From positions 29,727 to 93,726 of the forward strand of contig JADFKM010000001.1 in the NCBI GenBank assembly GCA_022564935.1: 64,000 nt of DNA, in the 5' to 3' direction. Within the stretch, counting starts at the first letter, position 1. Each line of letters begins with the position of its first letter. Positions 34,351 through 42,909 of this stretch are shown one piece after another. This DNA comes from Candidatus Dadabacteria bacterium. GTDB taxonomy: Bacteria; Desulfobacterota_D; UBA1144; Nemesobacterales; JADFKM01. Position numbers and translations under genes: made by a program. The notes below the pieces were generated by a model. That model worked only from the letters and a program-made list of their open reading frames with translations, did not search any database and was not told where the DNA came from.

Positions 34351-34537
34351 GCTGTCCCCTCCCTCTCGACCTCACTTTTTTGAATTCAAGACGCTCTTAG
34401 CCATTGTAGTTTTCAATTTTACAGGGTAAAACTATGAAAGCCAGAAAATCGGGGCAATTTACCTGACAAAAATACCGGCGTGATATAATATATATTAAAC
34501 GGTTCGGTTGAGCGCACGTTCACAGAGAGGATAAAAG

Positions 34538-34960
34538 ATGCCTACAGACACTGAAGTGGTGCTTGAAGCAAACGACAAATTTTACCAGGCGCTCGGCACT
34601 AGAGACCTGGATTTGATGGAGACGGTGTGGGTGTGTGATTCGCGCTCAAAGTGCGTTCATCCGGGCTGGACGATGCTAAATGGCTGGGACGCCATCAAGC
34701 AGAGCTGGGAAAATACTTTTGACCCTGTGGACCTGCTGGAAATAAAGCTCTCCGAAGTTTCAGTGGAAATTAGCGGGGACGTTGCGTGGGTGATGTGTGT
34801 TCAGCAGCTTACCTACATCAGCAGAGCCCCCGTCGGAGTGAACCTCTCCCTCTCTACAAACATCTTTCGCCGCGAGGACGGCGTGTGGCTCATGGTGCAT
34901 CACCACGCCTCGCCCCTACCCGTTATCAACTACGAGATGATGGGCCAGAAGCTGCAGTAG
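34538..34960 (+). CDS. SnoaL-like (NTF2-fold) protein, copy 1
   Basis: This 140-residue protein has the NTF2-like cone fold typical of SnoaL_3/DUF4440 families: an N-terminal helix with ANDKFYQALGTRDLDLMETV, a CVHPGW strand around residue 47, GWDAIKQSWENTF, and the C-terminal WLMVHHHASPLP. It is paralogous to the protein at 55827-56243. Such proteins are often small-molecule binding or of unknown role. GAGAGG precedes the ATG. Confidence 0.75.
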   Translation: MPTDTEVVLEANDKFYQALGTRDLDLMETVWVCDSRSKCVHPGWTMLNGWDAIKQSWENTFDPVDLLEIKLSEVSVEISGDVAWVMCVQQLTYISRAPVGVNLSLSTNIFRREDGVWLMVHHHASPLPVINYEMMGQKLQ

Positions 34961-35154
34961 AGGCAACGGCTTTCACCCTGGATCCCTCCCTTGGTTATGT
35001 GACCATGCAAGTCGTCACATGGGTTTAAAATTTCGAGAGCGCACCGTGGTTGCAACCCCGTTTTTTAGAGGGCAAGGCACGGGATTGGCAACTTTTTGCG
35101 CTTGAGAGTATAATTAATGGGGGATTAACACCACATATGAGAGGAGGAGAGCCC

Positions 35155-35538
35155 ATGTTTCTAAGACCTATATTAACGTTTATTACCGTTATGGCAGTGT
35201 TTTTGTCTTTTGCCCCGGCAGATGTGCCCGCAGGCGCGTTCGAGCTGAAAAAAGGCGCTATCGATTATTTCGCCATCGGCAACAGGCACTTCAGCAAGCT
35301 TCACGGCAGCACCACCGAAGAGAGCCTCGCCCTGGCCGTAGAGGCGTACGACATGGCGCTTAAGCACAACCCTCATTTCGCCGATGCATACAACAACCGC
35401 GGCGTCGCGCACTTCCTGCTGGGCAACTTCGAAGCGGCGATGGCCAATTATCAGGCCGCCCTAGCGCTCGACCCCGACAGCTCAAATATTATGAGCAACA
35501 TGCGCATAATGCAGTGGGAGATGAGGGGGATGAAGTAG
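35155..35538 (+). CDS. Exported TPR protein
   Basis: This 127-residue protein has a signal peptide (cleavage near PAGA, residue 24) and two tetratricopeptide repeats: AVEAYDMALKHNPHFADAYN and NFEAAMANYQAALALDPDSS. The ATG at 35155 has an AGGAGGAGAG site; an open upstream extension lacks one. It is likely a periplasmic scaffold. It is GC-rich, unlike the next TPR gene. Confidence 0.75.
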   Translation: MFLRPILTFITVMAVFLSFAPADVPAGAFELKKGAIDYFAIGNRHFSKLHGSTTEESLALAVEAYDMALKHNPHFADAYNNRGVAHFLLGNFEAAMANYQAALALDPDSSNIMSNMRIMQWEMRGMK

Positions 35539-35713
35539 GCTGGTAGTTTGCTTCCTTGAAATACGGTAAAAAAATTTAGGAAATTATATACGGGCATCGT
35601 GCCACCAATGAGAGGTATAGTGCCCTTATTTTTATCCTCCTTGATATTACATCCTTCCACAGAAACACCGTATTCCCGCAAATATGTAGTTAAAATACTC
35701 GACATCCATTATA

Positions 35714-36709
35714 ATGTCGGGTGAGATGAACTGGATTAAAAAGCCCTCTAATATACTATTCGTGTGTTTACTGGGATTTGCGTTCCTTTTTACCTTAATA
35801 GCATCATTTCTAGATAAGCCGAATCAAATACCTGATGATGGGATAAGTACAGGGATAAGCATTATAAATGTGGTTGCAACAATGATGGGAGTTTTGATTG
35901 GACTCATCGTGTTATTAATAGCGGTAGCCGCTTTTTTTGGCATTGAGAGATTTAAACGATTTGAGGAGAAGATGGAGGAATTTGAGAAAAGGTCGGAGGA
36001 AATAAAGAAAAGATCAGAAGACATTGAAGTTATACATGATGAAGTTAAGAAACATGGAGAAGCCATTGAATATATGCACAAGAAGGCTGAACAGGATTTA
36101 AAAGAGAGGGGGGAAGGAATAGGCACTGTGTCTTTAACCGAAGAACCCACAAAAGAAGTTCAACAAAAACTTGACGAATTTGGCCGTAGGTTGGAATTTG
36201 GTGAATTTATAGGTGCTCCTTTAACTGCTGATAACTATATTACTTATGGTATCGACCTTTATTACAAAGGTGAACATGAACAAGCGCTTAAAGCCTTTGA
36301 AAAAGCATTACGAATAAATCCAGATTTTGCCGATGCATTGAATAATAGAGGTAGTGCACTTAGGCAACTCAAACGTTACGAAGAAGCACTAAAAGCCTAT
36401 GAAAAGGCAATCGAAATAAATCCTGATTATGCAGAGGCGTGGTCTAACAAAGCAGCGGCTCTATTAAATCTTAAGAGACCTGACGAAGCACTTTTACACA
36501 GTGATAAAGCAGTAGAACTAGATCCTAAATCCGCAGGAGCATGGTATAACCGCGCTTGTGCTTATTCTCTGAAGGGAGAAAAGGAGAATGCATTGCCTGA
36601 TTTGGCAAAGTCAATTGAACTCGATGAATATTTTAAAGAAAGGGCAAAAGAAGATGATGATTTTAAGGATTTGTGGGATGACCCTGAATTTAAGAAGCTG
36701 GTTGAATGA
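35714..36709 (+). CDS. Membrane-anchored TPR protein
   Basis: This 331-residue protein has two N-terminal membrane helices (about residues 12-32 and 48-75), a long charged coiled coil (about 80-140, rich in Glu and Lys), then four TPR motifs (about 175-310) such as EQALKAFEKALRINPDFADA and YEEALKAYEKAIEINPDYAE. The TPR part is cytoplasmic if the coiled coil is. Codon use is markedly AT-rich compared with its flanks, suggesting transfer. ATG 35726 is an alternative start. Confidence 0.78.
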   Translation: MSGEMNWIKKPSNILFVCLLGFAFLFTLIASFLDKPNQIPDDGISTGISIINVVATMMGVLIGLIVLLIAVAAFFGIERFKRFEEKMEEFEKRSEEIKKRSEDIEVIHDEVKKHGEAIEYMHKKAEQDLKERGEGIGTVSLTEEPTKEVQQKLDEFGRRLEFGEFIGAPLTADNYITYGIDLYYKGEHEQALKAFEKALRINPDFADALNNRGSALRQLKRYEEALKAYEKAIEINPDYAEAWSNKAAALLNLKRPDEALLHSDKAVELDPKSAGAWYNRACAYSLKGEKENALPDLAKSIELDEYFKERAKEDDDFKDLWDDPEFKKLVE

Positions 36710-36798
36710 AACTGTATATTTGGCTATCAATTTGCGTAGATAAAGAATTTCACTCTATGTATCCTTAACCCCAAACTCATCCCCGGAGGACTCGCGCC

Positions 36799-37821
36799 AT
36801 GAAATTCGGACTCGGGCTACTTTCCATGCAGACCCACCCCGACACTAAGGCTACACACAGGGAGCTTTACGCGCAGGCCCTCGAGCTCGTGAAGCTGGCA
36901 GAGCGGTCGGGCTTCCACTCTGTGTGGCTCTCCGAGCACCACTTCCTGCCCGACGGCTACTGCCCATCGACGCTGGCTGCGGCCTCGGCCATGGCTGCTG
37001 TGACGAGCACCATCAGGGTGGGCACCGCCGTCCTTCTCCTCCCGCTCCACAACCCGGTTCGGGTTGCCGAAGACGCCGCCGTTGTGGATAACATCTCCGG
37101 GGGCAGGCTGGATCTCGGCGTGGCCATAGGCTACAGGAAGGAGGAGTTCGACGGCTTCGGCATTCCCATAGAGCAGCGCCCCTCCCGCATTGAGGAGGGC
37201 ATTGAGGTGCTGCTCAAGTCCTGGGGGGAGGAGAGCTTTACCTATAGCGGCAAGCGCTACGGCTTCAGCGATATAAACGTCACCCCGAAGCCCGTGCAAA
37301 AGCCCGTGCCTATTTATATCGGCGCATTCGAGGCGCCTGCGATACGCAGGGCGGGGAGGCTCGGATATCCCCTGCTCATCGGGCCGGGCAGGACGATGGA
37401 GATGGTGGCAGACACCATCGATACCTACAACGACGCGGCGCGCGAGGCGGGGAAAAACCCCGAGGGTGTCGAGCACATCCTCATCAGGGAAACCTACGTC
37501 CATGCCGATCCGGTGAAGGCCAAAGAGGATGCGGAGAGATACATCATCGGCATGTACAGGTACTATTTCACCCTCGGCGTAAAGATTGTGGTGAGGGGCG
37601 AGCAGATAAGCGGCGTTGACGACCCGCTGTTTGAGCACCTTCCCGAAGACAGATTCGTTATCGGGGAGCCCGAGGGGTGCATTAAGGAGCTGGAGCGCTA
37701 CCGCGATGAGATGGGCATAAAATACATAACGTGCAGGATGTACTTTCCCCAGGCCGACTACCGAGCTATAGCAGACTGTGTTGGGCTTTTCGGTGGTGAG
37801 GTTATAGCCAATATTAAATGA
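36799..37821 (+). CDS. Luciferase-like (LLM) flavin-dependent oxidoreductase
   Basis: This 340-residue TIM-barrel protein belongs to the bacterial-luciferase-like family that binds reduced FMN or F420. Typical parts are the N-terminal FGLGLLSMQTH, SVWLSEHHFLPDG around residue 47, TSTIRVGTAVLLLPLHNPVRVAEDAAVVDNIS split around residues 80-110, and the GRLDLGVAIGYRKEEFDGFG loop. Cofactor and substrate are unknown. A GGAGGA site precedes the ATG. The next gene is convergent. Confidence 0.85.
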   Translation: MKFGLGLLSMQTHPDTKATHRELYAQALELVKLAERSGFHSVWLSEHHFLPDGYCPSTLAAASAMAAVTSTIRVGTAVLLLPLHNPVRVAEDAAVVDNISGGRLDLGVAIGYRKEEFDGFGIPIEQRPSRIEEGIEVLLKSWGEESFTYSGKRYGFSDINVTPKPVQKPVPIYIGAFEAPAIRRAGRLGYPLLIGPGRTMEMVADTIDTYNDAAREAGKNPEGVEHILIRETYVHADPVKAKEDAERYIIGMYRYYFTLGVKIVVRGEQISGVDDPLFEHLPEDRFVIGEPEGCIKELERYRDEMGIKYITCRMYFPQADYRAIADCVGLFGGEVIANIK

Positions 37822-37847
37822 GCGCCGATATTTGAGGGCGGGGCGGG

Positions 37848-40094
37848 CTACTCTTCTTTACTTAGTATTTCGTGAAGCGTCTTGGCTACGTCGCCGATGT
37901 TGTAGGGCTTTGTTATCACGCCCTTAAACCCGTGGTCTTCGAAGTTGCTCATAACCGGGTCGTTGGAATACCCGCTGGATACGATAACCTTAGCATCGGG
38001 ATCGACCTCCAGTATGAACTCGATGGTCTCAAGTCCGCCGATGCCTCCCGGCACGGTCAGGTCAAGTATGACGGCGTCGTAGGGACTGGCATTGTTGATG
38101 GCGGCGTGATACATTTGTGTCGCTTCGCTGCCGTCCTTGGCCAGGTCGGGCTCGTACCCGAGATACTCGATGATCTCTCCAACCACCTCTCTTACCGTCT
38201 CCTCGTCGTCCATCACTAGGATTTTCCCCTTCCCCCTGAGCAGCTCCAGCTCATCGATGTCTTTACTCTGGGCCTCGATGCCTGCGGCGGGTAGAAAGAT
38301 CAGAAACTTTGTTCCCACACCGATCTTGGATTCAACCGTAATGTAGCCCTCGTGGTTATTGATTATTGAATACACCGTTGCAAGCCCAAGCCCGCTCCCC
38401 TTTTCCTTTGTTGTAAAATACGGGTCAAAAATCTTAAGCAGGTAGTCTTCTCTGATTCCGATCCCCGTGTCTTCGATCTCAATGACTATGTAGTTTCCGG
38501 CGGAGAGCGGTATAACTGAGCCCTGTTCGATTTCGACGTTCCTGGCTGTAATTCTTACTTTCCCCCCCTCGGGCATTGCCTCGTTAGCATTCATAGTCAG
38601 GTTCTGTATAACCTGGCTCATCTGCCCTTCGTCCACGTTCACCCTCCACAGGTCTTCGGAAAGGGAGTATTCGGCCCTCACGTTTGAGCCACTCAGCACG
38701 AACTCTGACCAGTCCCTTATAAGGTCCTCCAGACGGATAATTTTTTTGACCGGTGACCCGCCCTTTGAGAAAGTGAGAAGCTGTCCGGTAAGGGTTTTAG
38801 CCCTGAGACACGCATTCTCGGCCTCCACGAGCCTTTTATAGGATTTTGCTTCCTCGTTTACGAGCATTTTAGTTATCGAGATGTTTCCCATAATACCCGT
38901 GAGAAGGTTGTTGAAATCGTGTGCGATACCGCCTGCGAGCGCGCCTATGGATTCGAGCTTTTGAGACTTTATGAGCTCCTCTTCCGCCCGCTTTCGGTGG
39001 GTTATGTCTTCAACGACACCCAATCCGCCCACGACGTTTCCGCTCCCGTCGGTGATAGGGGCGACGCGCACAGAAAGTATCAGCTTCAAGTGACCCGTGG
39101 TCGCCTCGTAAGCGCTCTCTTGGTGGGCGAACTTCCCTTCAAGGGCCATCTCCATTACGGGAATAAAGCCCTTGTCTTTCAGCTCTTTTTGATCCAGCCC
39201 GATGAGTTTATCCCTGGAGGACTGGAGTATCTTAACCATCCGTTCATTGCACTGCGTTATCTTTAGCTCTTTGTCGAACATGTATATGCCGATGGGGGAC
39301 TGGTCGAATAGGGTCCGGTAGACTTCCTCGGACTGTCTGAGCTGCTCGGCCCTGGTGGCGTTGTTGATAGCCATCTCTATTTGCTTTGCTACAATTTCCA
39401 GCAGAGTCAGCTCCTCCTGGTCGAAGGCGTTTAGCTCCATAGAGTTGACGTTGATACAGCCGATGACCCGTTCTTCAAACTCGATAGGCATGGACAGGTA
39501 GCTCTTTGTTCCGAGCTCTTTCCCGGCGGGGCCGATAACGGTGTCTTTGTGTGTGTCGGCCACGTACCTGGGCTTCCCATCCAGTATGGTCTTCCATGTG
39601 AAGCCCTTGGGATGAGGGATACTCGCCACACGCTCCACAAACCAGTCTGGAAGACCCCTGTGCGCCTTCATGACGGCGTCCTGTTCCTCGACGAGGTAAA
39701 TGGAGATGTTGTCGACCCCTTCTATGTTCTTGCTCATCACATCGACTGCGTTCTCAAGCACCTCCTGGAGGTCGATAGATTGATGGATGCTTGCTATCAC
39801 GAGGTTGATGATGGTTTCGTACCTGCTCTTTTTCTCAATCTGGGCGAAGTTTTCTTTGAGGGCTTCCTCGGCCCGTTTACGCTCTTGGGTCTCAGCCTGG
39901 AGGGACTCGTTAGCCTTGGCTAGCTCCTGGGAGCTCAAATCCAGAGACCGCTCCAACATCTCCCGGTCGGAGTCGAACTCCCAGTAAGCGTCGTTTATCA
40001 TAGACAGGAATTCTTCGAGCTCTCGGTCAGGGGGCTCAGGACTGCCGAACTGTTTCTTTAATTGACGCCTCAGAAGGCTATGGATATTTTTCAA
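37848..40094 (-). CDS. Hybrid histidine kinase: GAF, PAS, HisKA, HATPase, receiver
   Basis: This 748-residue protein has an N-terminal coiled coil (about 25-95), a GAF domain (about 100-240), a PAS domain (about 258-375), a HisKA dimerisation domain with phospho-acceptor H392 in [11 protein letters not shown], an ATPase domain (EMPEGG N-box region, [19 protein letters not shown]), and a C-terminal receiver with acceptor D678 in VILDLTVPGG. No membrane helix is seen, so it is cytoplasmic. The start is a TTG 3 bp after the stop of a ruined FIST gene, suggesting a former FIST-kinase operon. Confidence 0.9.
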   Translation of the reverse strand: MKNIHSLLRRQLKKQFGSPEPPDRELEEFLSMINDAYWEFDSDREMLERSLDLSSQELAKANESLQAETQERKRAEEALKENFAQIEKKSRYETIINLVIASIHQSIDLQEVLENAVDVMSKNIEGVDNISIYLVEEQDAVMKAHRGLPDWFVERVASIPHPKGFTWKTILDGKPRYVADTHKDTVIGPAGKELGTKSYLSMPIEFEERVIGCINVNSMELNAFDQEELTLLEIVAKQIEMAINNATRAEQLRQSEEVYRTLFDQSPIGIYMFDKELKITQCNERMVKILQSSRDKLIGLDQKELKDKGFIPVMEMALEGKFAHQESAYEATTGHLKLILSVRVAPITDGSGNVVGGLGVVEDITHRKRAEEELIKSQKLESIGALAGGIAHDFNNLLTGIMGNISITKMLVNEEAKSYKRLVEAENACLRAKTLTGQLLTFSKGGSPVKKIIRLEDLIRDWSEFVLSGSNVRAEYSLSEDLWRVNVDEGQMSQVIQNLTMNANEAMPEGGKVRITARNVEIEQGSVIPLSAGNYIVIEIEDTGIGIREDYLLKIFDPYFTTKEKGSGLGLATVYSIINNHEGYITVESKIGVGTKFLIFLPAAGIEAQSKDIDELELLRGKGKILVMDDEETVREVVGEIIEYLGYEPDLAKDGSEATQMYHAAINNASPYDAVILDLTVPGGIGGLETIEFILEVDPDAKVIVSSGYSNDPVMSNFEDHGFKGVITKPYNIGDVAKTLHEILSKEE

Positions 40095-40097
40095 ACC

Positions 40098-40379
40098 CTA
40101 TCTCTCTGAAAAAGTAGTTATCGTCATAGTCTGGCTATGCAATTCGCAATTCGCCCCCGGGCTGAAGGGTGAGATCTCACCGTATGAATAAAACCCGTTG
40201 AGAAAGGGTTTTTTGCTCAGTACGTCCCGGACGGCCTCTGCCCCCTCTTCGGTGTGGGTTGGTTCTTTTAGAGCTGCAGTGCTGCCGAACATCAGCACCA
40301 GCTGGATTGAGGCGTTCGGTTCCCATGGCACAAAAGTCCATTACGCCGATTCGTCCACTGAGCTTTGCTCGATTTTCAT
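40098..40379 (-). pseudogene. FIST-domain sensor gene remnant
   Basis: The minus strand from ATG 40379 reads MKIEQSSVDESA, then a TAA (40341-40343), then in the same frame a clear FIST C-terminal end: ASIQLVLMFGSTAALKEPTH and FLNGFYSYGEISPFSPGANC, stopping at 40098. Intact FIST proteins are ~380 residues; only ~90 codons remain, so most of the gene is deleted and a stop interrupts the rest. FIST proteins are ligand sensors often encoded beside histidine kinases, matching its place just before the kinase at 40094. Confidence 0.65.
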
Positions 40380-40558
40380 TTGCACATTGCCCTAGATTAA
40401 TATTACACCATGTTGTTAAAGAATGCAGTCACAAAGTTTATGAATTTCAAGATTTGGTGTCTGCTTGGCTTTGTGTTGTAAGGGTGGTGGAGATGCAGGT
40501 TGTCGAGCCTGAACGGAGGTTTTGTATGAGATGTATGAGTTATAGAGCGGGTTAAAAA

Positions 40559-42106
40559 CTATTTTTTGCACACTTTGTACAGCGTCTTGCTTATGGACGC
40601 TATGTTGTACGGTTTTGTTATTACCCCCTTGAATCCATATTTTTCGTAATCACACATTATCGGGTCGTTTGAAAAACCGCTGGATACGATCGCCCTTGCA
40701 CCCGGGTCGATTCGGAGAAGCATTTCTATAGCTTCCCTGCCTCCCATGCCGCCTTGAATGGTTAGATCCAAGATCGCAGCTTCAAACGGAGCTCCTTTTA
40801 GGTGCGCTGCTCTGTAGAGTTCGATAAACTGGTTCCCGTCACCAGTGAAATCCGTTTCATAACCCAGGAAGCTGAGCATCTCTCCAAGCACCTTTCTCAC
40901 CGTTTCGTTGTCATCCATAATGAGTACCCTACCCTGGCCGGTTTTCAGCTCTCCGGGTTTTTCTTCCTCAACACCGGGCTCCTGCTCTGAGGCGGGGAGA
41001 TAAATATAAAACTTCGTGCCCGTACCAAGCTCCGACTCGACCCTTATCAGGCCCCCATGGTTGTCTATGATGGAATAGACCGTGGCGAGGCCCAGTCCGC
41101 TTCCGGCTTGTTTTGTGGTGAAATACGGGTCGAAGATCTTTGTCAAGTGCTCCTCCATTATTCCGCTGCCGTTGTCCTCGACTGTAATTTGTATATATTT
41201 CCCATTTTTGAGAGGGAGCGAGTCTACTGGAGAGATGAGTTTGTTCAAAGCCATGATCTTTATGACTCCGCCTCCGGGCATTGCTTGAATGGCGTTTAGA
41301 ACCAGGTTCTGAATCACCTGGCTCAGCTGACCCTCGTCTGCCTCCGTTCTCCACAGGTCTTCGGTGATGTGGAATTCCCCCCTTACGTTTGAGCCCCTCA
41401 ATACGAACTCTGCCCACTCATTGATGCGGCTTTCAAGGGCTATGACCTTCTTGAGCGGCGCTCCGCCCTTAGAGAAAGTGAGGAGCTGCCTGGTAAGGTC
41501 TTTTGCCATCAGGCACGCCTTCTCCGCTTCTTTGAGAACCCTTAGGGACTCGCCCTGCTCATTCATGTGCATCATCGATACGGAAATGTTGCCCATAATG
41601 CCTGTGAGAAGGTTGTTGAAATCATGGGCGATGCCCCCGGCGAGTACCCCCACCGATTCTATTTTTTGGGATTTTAAAAACTCCTCCTCCATCTTTTTCC
41701 GCTCCGTTACATCGATGAAAAGGGCCACTATGTTCGTTAGGTTTCCGTTATCGTCGCTAACCGGGGATATGCTCAGGTCGTTCCAGAACGGGGTGCCGTC
41801 CTTTTTGTAATTAAGAATCACTATCTCGCAGTTCCGTCCTTCCGAGATCGCCGACCTCAGGAACTCGGCCGATCTCTGGTCGGTGCCCGGGCCCTTGAGG
41901 AGTTGTTTGGTGCGGCCTATAACCTCATGTCTTGTGTATCCGGTGATTACCTCAAAGGCGGAATTACAGTACACTATCGGGTTTTCGGGAAGGTTCGGGT
42001 CTGTGATAACCACACCCTTACTTAAGGATTCAATCGCTCTATAGAACACCGAAAGCTTCATCTTGGTGTCCATGATTACGATATTGTCTTTGGTTGTTCC
42101 AAGCAT
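40559..42106 (-). CDS. Hybrid histidine kinase: LOV-like PAS, HisKA, HATPase, receiver
   Basis: This 515-residue protein has a PAS domain (about 18-140), HisKA with H161 in [11 protein letters not shown], an ATPase domain ([19 protein letters not shown]), and a receiver with D447 in [10 protein letters not shown]. The PAS domain looks like a LOV photosensor ([34 protein letters not shown]), but the flavin-adduct cysteine position (NCRFLQ) reads TKQLLK, with K67 in place of Cys. It shares ~50% or more of kinase and receiver sequence with the neighbour at 37848-40094. AAGGAGG precedes the ATG. Confidence 0.9.
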   Translation of the reverse strand: MLGTTKDNIVIMDTKMKLSVFYRAIESLSKGVVITDPNLPENPIVYCNSAFEVITGYTRHEVIGRTKQLLKGPGTDQRSAEFLRSAISEGRNCEIVILNYKKDGTPFWNDLSISPVSDDNGNLTNIVALFIDVTERKKMEEEFLKSQKIESVGVLAGGIAHDFNNLLTGIMGNISVSMMHMNEQGESLRVLKEAEKACLMAKDLTRQLLTFSKGGAPLKKVIALESRINEWAEFVLRGSNVRGEFHITEDLWRTEADEGQLSQVIQNLVLNAIQAMPGGGVIKIMALNKLISPVDSLPLKNGKYIQITVEDNGSGIMEEHLTKIFDPYFTTKQAGSGLGLATVYSIIDNHGGLIRVESELGTGTKFYIYLPASEQEPGVEEEKPGELKTGQGRVLIMDDNETVRKVLGEMLSFLGYETDFTGDGNQFIELYRAAHLKGAPFEAAILDLTIQGGMGGREAIEMLLRIDPGARAIVSSGFSNDPIMCDYEKYGFKGVITKPYNIASISKTLYKVCKK

Positions 42107-42598
42107 TCCGCCCTCCTTGAAGGTTAAACCTCCTGGCCCGGCGGGTCGAATTGCCTCGTCACGTAACCCCCTAGACCCGCCCTGCCGTACCCATACCTCA
42201 CGGGGTTTCTACGGAGCTCCGCAGGTATGGTTTTGCTCTCAAGAATTCTGCTTGAGTTATGCGTGCTCAGCCCGAAGTCTGCGGCAATCCGCGCGTTTGG
42301 GGTTTTGAACGGGGTCCGTCTACAAAAAAGGCCTTTTTTGAAAAGCTGCAACGGCTTACATTCTCCTCAACTAACAGACTATAACGTTATTATAGTAGAT
42401 AGAAAACAAATATGCAATAGTTAAAGTGTAACTGGATATTTTACGCACAACAATCTATAAACACAAAATATTTTTCTTCATTGAGTGAAACGTAGAGCTG
42501 GCCTTGAATCTGCCGGATAGAAATGCCTCGCCGAGTCGATCGTTTAGCGTGGATGAGATTTTCGTGATATATTTTATCCCATTATTTTTGAGAGAGTG
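42107..42598. other. Intergenic region between kinase and B12 operon
   Basis: The part nearest the kinase is GC-rich; from about 42360 on it becomes AT-rich. A CTATAA/TTATAG inverted repeat with a 5-base centre lies at 42379-42395 and might be an operator for the minus-strand kinase. I see no convincing gene. Confidence 0.4.
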
Positions 42599-42628
42599 TT
42601 GACAACCCCCCTCATGTTCGATTATATT
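42599..42628 (+). promoter_or_regulatory. Promoter of the B12 uptake operon
   Basis: A consensus TTGACA (42599-42604) and TATATT (42623-42628) with an 18 bp spacer place the transcription start just before the cobalamin riboswitch. Confidence 0.7.
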
Positions 42629-42639
42629 CAGCATTGCTT

Positions 42640-42815
42640 AACGTTCTTTTAGAATCTTGCTGCTTTCAGGAAATGGGAAGACCGGTGAGAGACCGGCGCA
42701 GCCCCGCTGCTGTAAGCAGGCCAGAATCCCTGCGGCGTGCCACTGGAGACCCTTGAGGCTCTGGGAAGGCGCAGGGCGTATACAACAGCCTGTAAGCCAG
42801 AAAACCTGCCTGAGG
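42640..42815 (+). ncRNA. Cobalamin riboswitch
   Basis: The region carries the conserved adenosylcobalamin aptamer boxes in order: GGGAAGACCGGTGAGAGACC, then CAGCCCCGCTGCTGTAAG, then GCCACTGGAGAC, then CTGGGAAGGC, and the B12 box GTAAGCCAGAAAACCTGCC at 42792-42810. It lies between a consensus promoter and the btuB start. Bound cobalamin is expected to turn the operon off. Exact boundaries are approximate. Confidence 0.95.
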
Positions 42816-42869
42816 GCTCCAAGCTTTTACTTTTCTTCGAGGGAAGAGAGTAAATGGCTGTGCCGAGCA

Positions 42870-42909
42870 GACCGCCCTTGTCTCCTTCCTTCAAGACAAG
42901 GGGTCGGTC
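42870..42909 (+). promoter_or_regulatory. Riboswitch expression platform: hairpin masking the btuB ribosome site
   Basis: The arms 42870-42883 and 42894-42909 form a long stem (CCCTTGTCT pairing with AGACAAGGG, extended by GACCG with CGGTC) with a 10-base loop. The 3' arm contains the AAGGGG ribosome site and ends at the base before the ATG (42910). No T tract follows. This indicates control at translation initiation. Confidence 0.7.

Noticed and set aside
36817-37638. 273-codon minus-strand open frame
   Set aside because: It is antisense to the luciferase-like gene and has no recognisable domain or ribosome site.
42124-42351. 75-codon minus-strand frame before the LOV-like kinase
   Set aside because: It has no ribosome site or family, and composition is typical of chance frames in GC-rich DNA; I could not support it as a gene.
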